Source of the DNA: Chamaea fasciata
Taxonomy: Eukaryota; Chordata; Aves; Passeriformes; Sylviidae
Length of the DNA stretch: 64,000 nucleotides
Reading direction: 5' to 3'
Assembly: GCA_029207755.1 (NCBI GenBank)
Contig: JARCOQ010000012.1
Location: 4,682,501-4,746,500 of the forward strand
Part shown: in pieces, positions 60,579 to 64,000 of the stretch
Layout: every line of letters begins with the position of its first letter
Position numbering within the stretch: position 1 is the first letter of the stretch
The notes under the pieces: generated by a model
What the model was told of the DNA's origin: nothing
The model's database searches: none
Seen by the model: only the letters and a program-made list of their open reading frames with translations
Translations under genes and position numbers: made by a program

Positions 60579-63500
60579 ACACAAGGCAGAGCTGCCTGTT
60601 CCAAGATCTTCCTAAAGCACTCCAGTAGGATCCAAGTCTTGGTTAAGCCTCCAAGATGCCAGCAACTATTATTAATTATAATCATGAATACAAAATATTA
60701 ATTAGTAGTTTGTATTTTACCAACACAGCGGAATGGGAAGCTCTTTCCTCAGAAGTGGTTAGATATTGTGAGAACTGCAGGATGAGACTTCATTGTTTTT
60801 GGCTGTATGTAGTGCAGGCTAAATGCAGGTCAAGCTCTGTCAGGACTGTTAGGCCTGTTGAGTCAATAACTCATCCTCCATTGCAAACATCCCCTATGTA
60901 GTAATAATGTTGCTTTGGCACAGTTGACTTAAATTAATTATGACTGTTCTACTCAGCTGAATGTCATGAAAGTATTTTTCTCAAAATGCTCACACTGTGA
61001 GAGTTCCTGATTCTTTGCTAAAGCAAAGATCCATTAACTGGACTATTTTATTTTTAAGTTCTATATGTGATTTGAACCAAGGTAAATTATTTTGAAGTGG
61101 AAACCTATAATCCAAAATAAAGAAAATTTAACTGCCTCTTTGTTTTTACTGCTGCTGAAGGAGTGAAGTCCACTCAACATAATGAAGATAGTGGTTGCAT
61201 TACAGTATGTGAGTGACCGTGGAGTTATTCCATTGAAAGCCACGGAACACTGATAAAATGTAGAAGTGAACGCTGGAGCAGAAGCCAAGCAATGAGGAAG
61301 TTAAGTGGATGAGACGGTTGGAATGAAAATGGAAATGGAAATCATTAAAAGTAGGTGTCAGGGTTTTGACATGTGACTATGACTTCGGCAGTTTTGCAAC
61401 TGATATTAAAAAAATAAAAAAGAGAGAAAAAAAGAAACATCCTATTAAAAAGAAAAGTTTTCAAACTTTGCAGACAAAAAATATAAGCCATTCAAACAAA
61501 GCACTGAAAACACAACTACATTTGTACTTTTTTAGTAGCTGCAGTTTATAGTGACTTGTCGATGGAGTGGCAATAGAACATCTGCACTGACCAACTGAGG
61601 GTGCCTGGAGCCCAACAGGAATAATTCTGCCTCCCACTGCCCCAGCAGGGCTCGAGCTGGGGGCCTGGGGGACTTGTCTGATGGGTGAATGAGATGGATG
61701 GTTAATTCTTTCTTCTTCTACTCTCTCTCTCCTTGCTCTCTGTATATACTTTTCTCTGTATCTTACACAAACTCGGAGTCATTAGTGGACTGCCTGCTGT
61801 AGAGATCTCTGGGCTTTACACAACCTGGCAGTCTGTCACTGGAAAGGAGATCTAAATCAAATCACAGGAGGGAAGAAAAAAAATTTCTCTTGTGAGAGCT
61901 GTCACCTGGCTTTTAAAGATGGCTAGGATTTGAAGAGGAAAAAAGTATTCAGAAAGAATATATTTCCATAATCCAGCAAACTTTTTCTAGTTAGAAATAT
62001 TTTATCTTTGTACAGGGAGTTTTCATTTGTCTCCTTGGGCTTTGTGACCTCATATGCATTTTTGGTCCCTCACATCCCAGTGTCTACAGGAATCTCAATC
62101 CAACCTGTCCATGGGAGACAGTAGCCCCCGACCAACTCCTAGGAATAACTTCTGGAACAAAATAACGCTATGTTGATATCAATTATAGATGTCATAAATA
62201 TGCATCTGTTTCCAGTGAGTCTTCTAGAGTACATGGAGTTGTGGCTCTGATAGCACCAGAGCTGTGGTATGTCTCTGCTCTGTAGGCCATTTAAATATAA
62301 TTAATAAAAAAGGACATATAATTCTCTTGAACTCGATATTGCAGCTGGACTGCAGTAAAGGCTTGAATTATACCTCCACTGTGGTGAAATGCATTTGATT
62401 CTGTGTAAGAAATTTGGCTAATACCATATCTACACTTGTTCATTGTGAATGTACAATTCTTCTTGTGACTTTGTTTCACCACCCTGAAATGACTGTAATT
62501 TCTTTTTTTCTTTGTCTCTCTCCATGGGAAGGCAAAAAAGAGGACAAAGAAACCCCCAAGGCTCTGGTGCCAGGCTGTACTGCCAGAAGCCCCACTGGCA
62601 CCAGACAGAGTGAGCACCTAACTCAATTTCCTGCACTTTTGGCAAATCAAATTTTATATTAACTGTAGTACATTTTTCTTAATACGAAAATGCTTTTAGC
62701 AGCCTGATTAGGACTTTGTCTTTCACAGTGCTGTGTTTACATCACTGTCAAGTGACATCTGAAACAATTCCACTCGTGAATATTTTCTATGTAATAAATG
62801 CTCGACTTCCATAAATTTCACTTGCTTTCTAGAATTGCAAACTGAAGGACATTTCCAATCTGAGGTGCTTCATTGCAAAATTGAAATCTTGTCTTCCTTT
62901 GAACAAGCCAGGCTTTAAAAGGTGGAGGAAATGAAAACTCCAGTATGACAGCAATTCCACCCAAGCCATGATTAACGTGCTGGGATGGATTCTCAGCTGT
63001 GCTGAGTTTGGCCTCCGTGAAGCTGAGCAGAGCCAGGGGGAGCAGTGGCACAGAGCCACCTTTCCAGTCCTTTGATCCTGGGCCAGGCAGGGCAGGACTG
63101 GCTGTCTGCATGCTTTAAAGCAACCCAAGAGGTGTTTTACACTCTGCAGCCATAGAGGGGGTGTAGGGGCTGCAAAACCCCAGAGCTCCCCCAGCCCCTC
63201 CTCAATGCTATCCTGGGCACTGCTCTCCTCTGCTCACCAGCCTTGCTTGTGACCCTAGCACTTGTCACCAGGAATCCTTTACAGTTGCTGCTTTTAGAAG
63301 TAAAAGAGCAGTCAAAGTCAGAGAAAAAAAAAAGTTGCCTGTTACATTTACACATAGAAGGAAATATCTCTTTAACCTACACATTTATCTTATTTTGGAA
63401 CAAACCCATTTTTAATTATTCATCCTGATTTCAATGTCTAAATCCATTCTATTAAGTGTTACTATTATTCCTGAATAAATAATTTATTTTTAGAATTTAT

Positions 63501-64000
63501 ATTTACCATTACATATATTTGAGGAAATTAAAATTGCATTTTTAAAAGCATTTGTATATAGGAAAAGCAGTTTCCTGGATTAGGGTGAAACCCTTCTATT
63601 TTGGTGTAAAAATATTTCACTTTTTTCTTAAATCTATAGAATGTTACTTCCCTGCCAGAACTTTGTGTTAGTTTTGCAGTAATCTTAATTCTGAGAAAAT
63701 AGTCTTCATTAGTCATGTTTGTAGATTACACACTCATGAACTGTTTTAGATTAATGTGTTTATCACAAAAATATCCTGTAGACTATTCTACTGTTGTGAT
63801 CCAATTTTCTGGATTTGAAATTTACAAATTATTCCATTAAAATTTCTATTTTCAAAGGTAAGAGCTATTTAAAATGGAAAGCTTGCTGCTTGCTGCTACT
63901 GGCGTGCTCTTTGAACTAGGTTGTCTAAATTTTTCCCTTTGGATGAGACCTTTATGGGAGAAGGGACAGATGATCCTGTGTATCTGCCCAGTGTGTGGTT
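60579..64000. other. non-coding, nothing recognised apart from one hairpin
   Basis: Unique sequence with the 11-bp-stem hairpin at 62563-62605 and a GC-richer patch at about 63.0-63.25 kb that is not a CpG island. An AAG|GTAAGA donor-like site occurs at about 63857 without a convincing acceptor. Confidence 0.6.
62563..62605. other. hairpin with perfect 11-bp stem
   Basis: TCTGGTGCCAG (62563-62573) and CTGGCACCAGA (62595-62605) are perfectly complementary, with a 21-base loop. The loop also holds GCCAG, which could pair alternatively with CTGGC. The stem is shorter than a usual microRNA precursor and no T run follows, so neither a microRNA nor a terminator is claimed. Confidence 0.5.

Noticed and set aside
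1..64000. Bacterial, phage, CRISPR, integron or toxin-antitoxin content, and endogenous viral genes
   Set aside because: No direct-repeat arrays, no recognisable gag/pol/env or bacterial coding frames, and the base texture and CR1 remnants are those of vertebrate nuclear DNA.

Overview
This is non-coding vertebrate nuclear DNA, most likely avian. It is AT-rich and short of CpG, and there is no compact gene packing, operon spacing, CRISPR array, phage or integron. Two short remnants, near 36124 and 38262, match the reverse complement of the 3' end of bird CR1 LINEs: a (C)ATAGAA/CACAGAAT start, then the GAGTTGG-AAGGGACCCACAA block and GTCCAAC. Several faint CORE-SINE/MIR-type relics and very long uninterrupted T tracts (46 and 41 bases) fit an amniote gene desert or a very large intron, probably from a long-read assembly.

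I recognise no protein-coding gene. The longest open frame is 165 codons on the minus strand (21418-21915). It and the others lack recognisable domains, and several are simply poly(T)/poly(A) read through. No tRNA, rRNA or known microRNA was recognised. Two short plus-strand segments (32421-32471 and 52282-52342) have well-formed acceptor and donor sites and are the best exon candidates, but they are unproven.

Layout: 1-13.4 kb is ordinary non-coding DNA with two MIR-like relics and a T-rich tract. 13.4-14.35 kb is a block dense in octamer, homeodomain, C/EBP, E-box and T-box-like sites, a candidate enhancer. 14.35-26.1 kb is ordinary, with one MIR-like relic near 23.0 kb. 26.1-27.6 kb is a second regulatory-looking block with repeated octamer-like sites and a CTCF-like core. 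27.6-38.3 kb holds a MIR-like relic, a (TTTG)7 array, a 62-nt sequence able to fold as a three-way junction, the T41 tract, a candidate exon, a 56-bp tandem duplication and the two CR1 remnants. 38.8-39.5 kb and 46.4-47.05 kb are further regulatory-looking blocks. A 63-bp sequence near 42.06 kb recurs inverted near 48.2 kb with 60/63 identity. 49.5-50.5 kb is another regulatory-looking block. 51.16 kb carries T46. 52.3-64 kb is ordinary apart from a candidate exon, a MIR-like relic near 60.5 kb and an 11-bp-stem hairpin near 62.58 kb.

No previously undescribed multi-gene system is visible. The strongest unexplained signals are the 63-bp inverted pair, the three-way-junction fold, the T-box-like cluster at 14.3 kb and the candidate exon at 32.4 kb. 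Conservation could not be measured here, so all enhancer statements are inferences from motif content.
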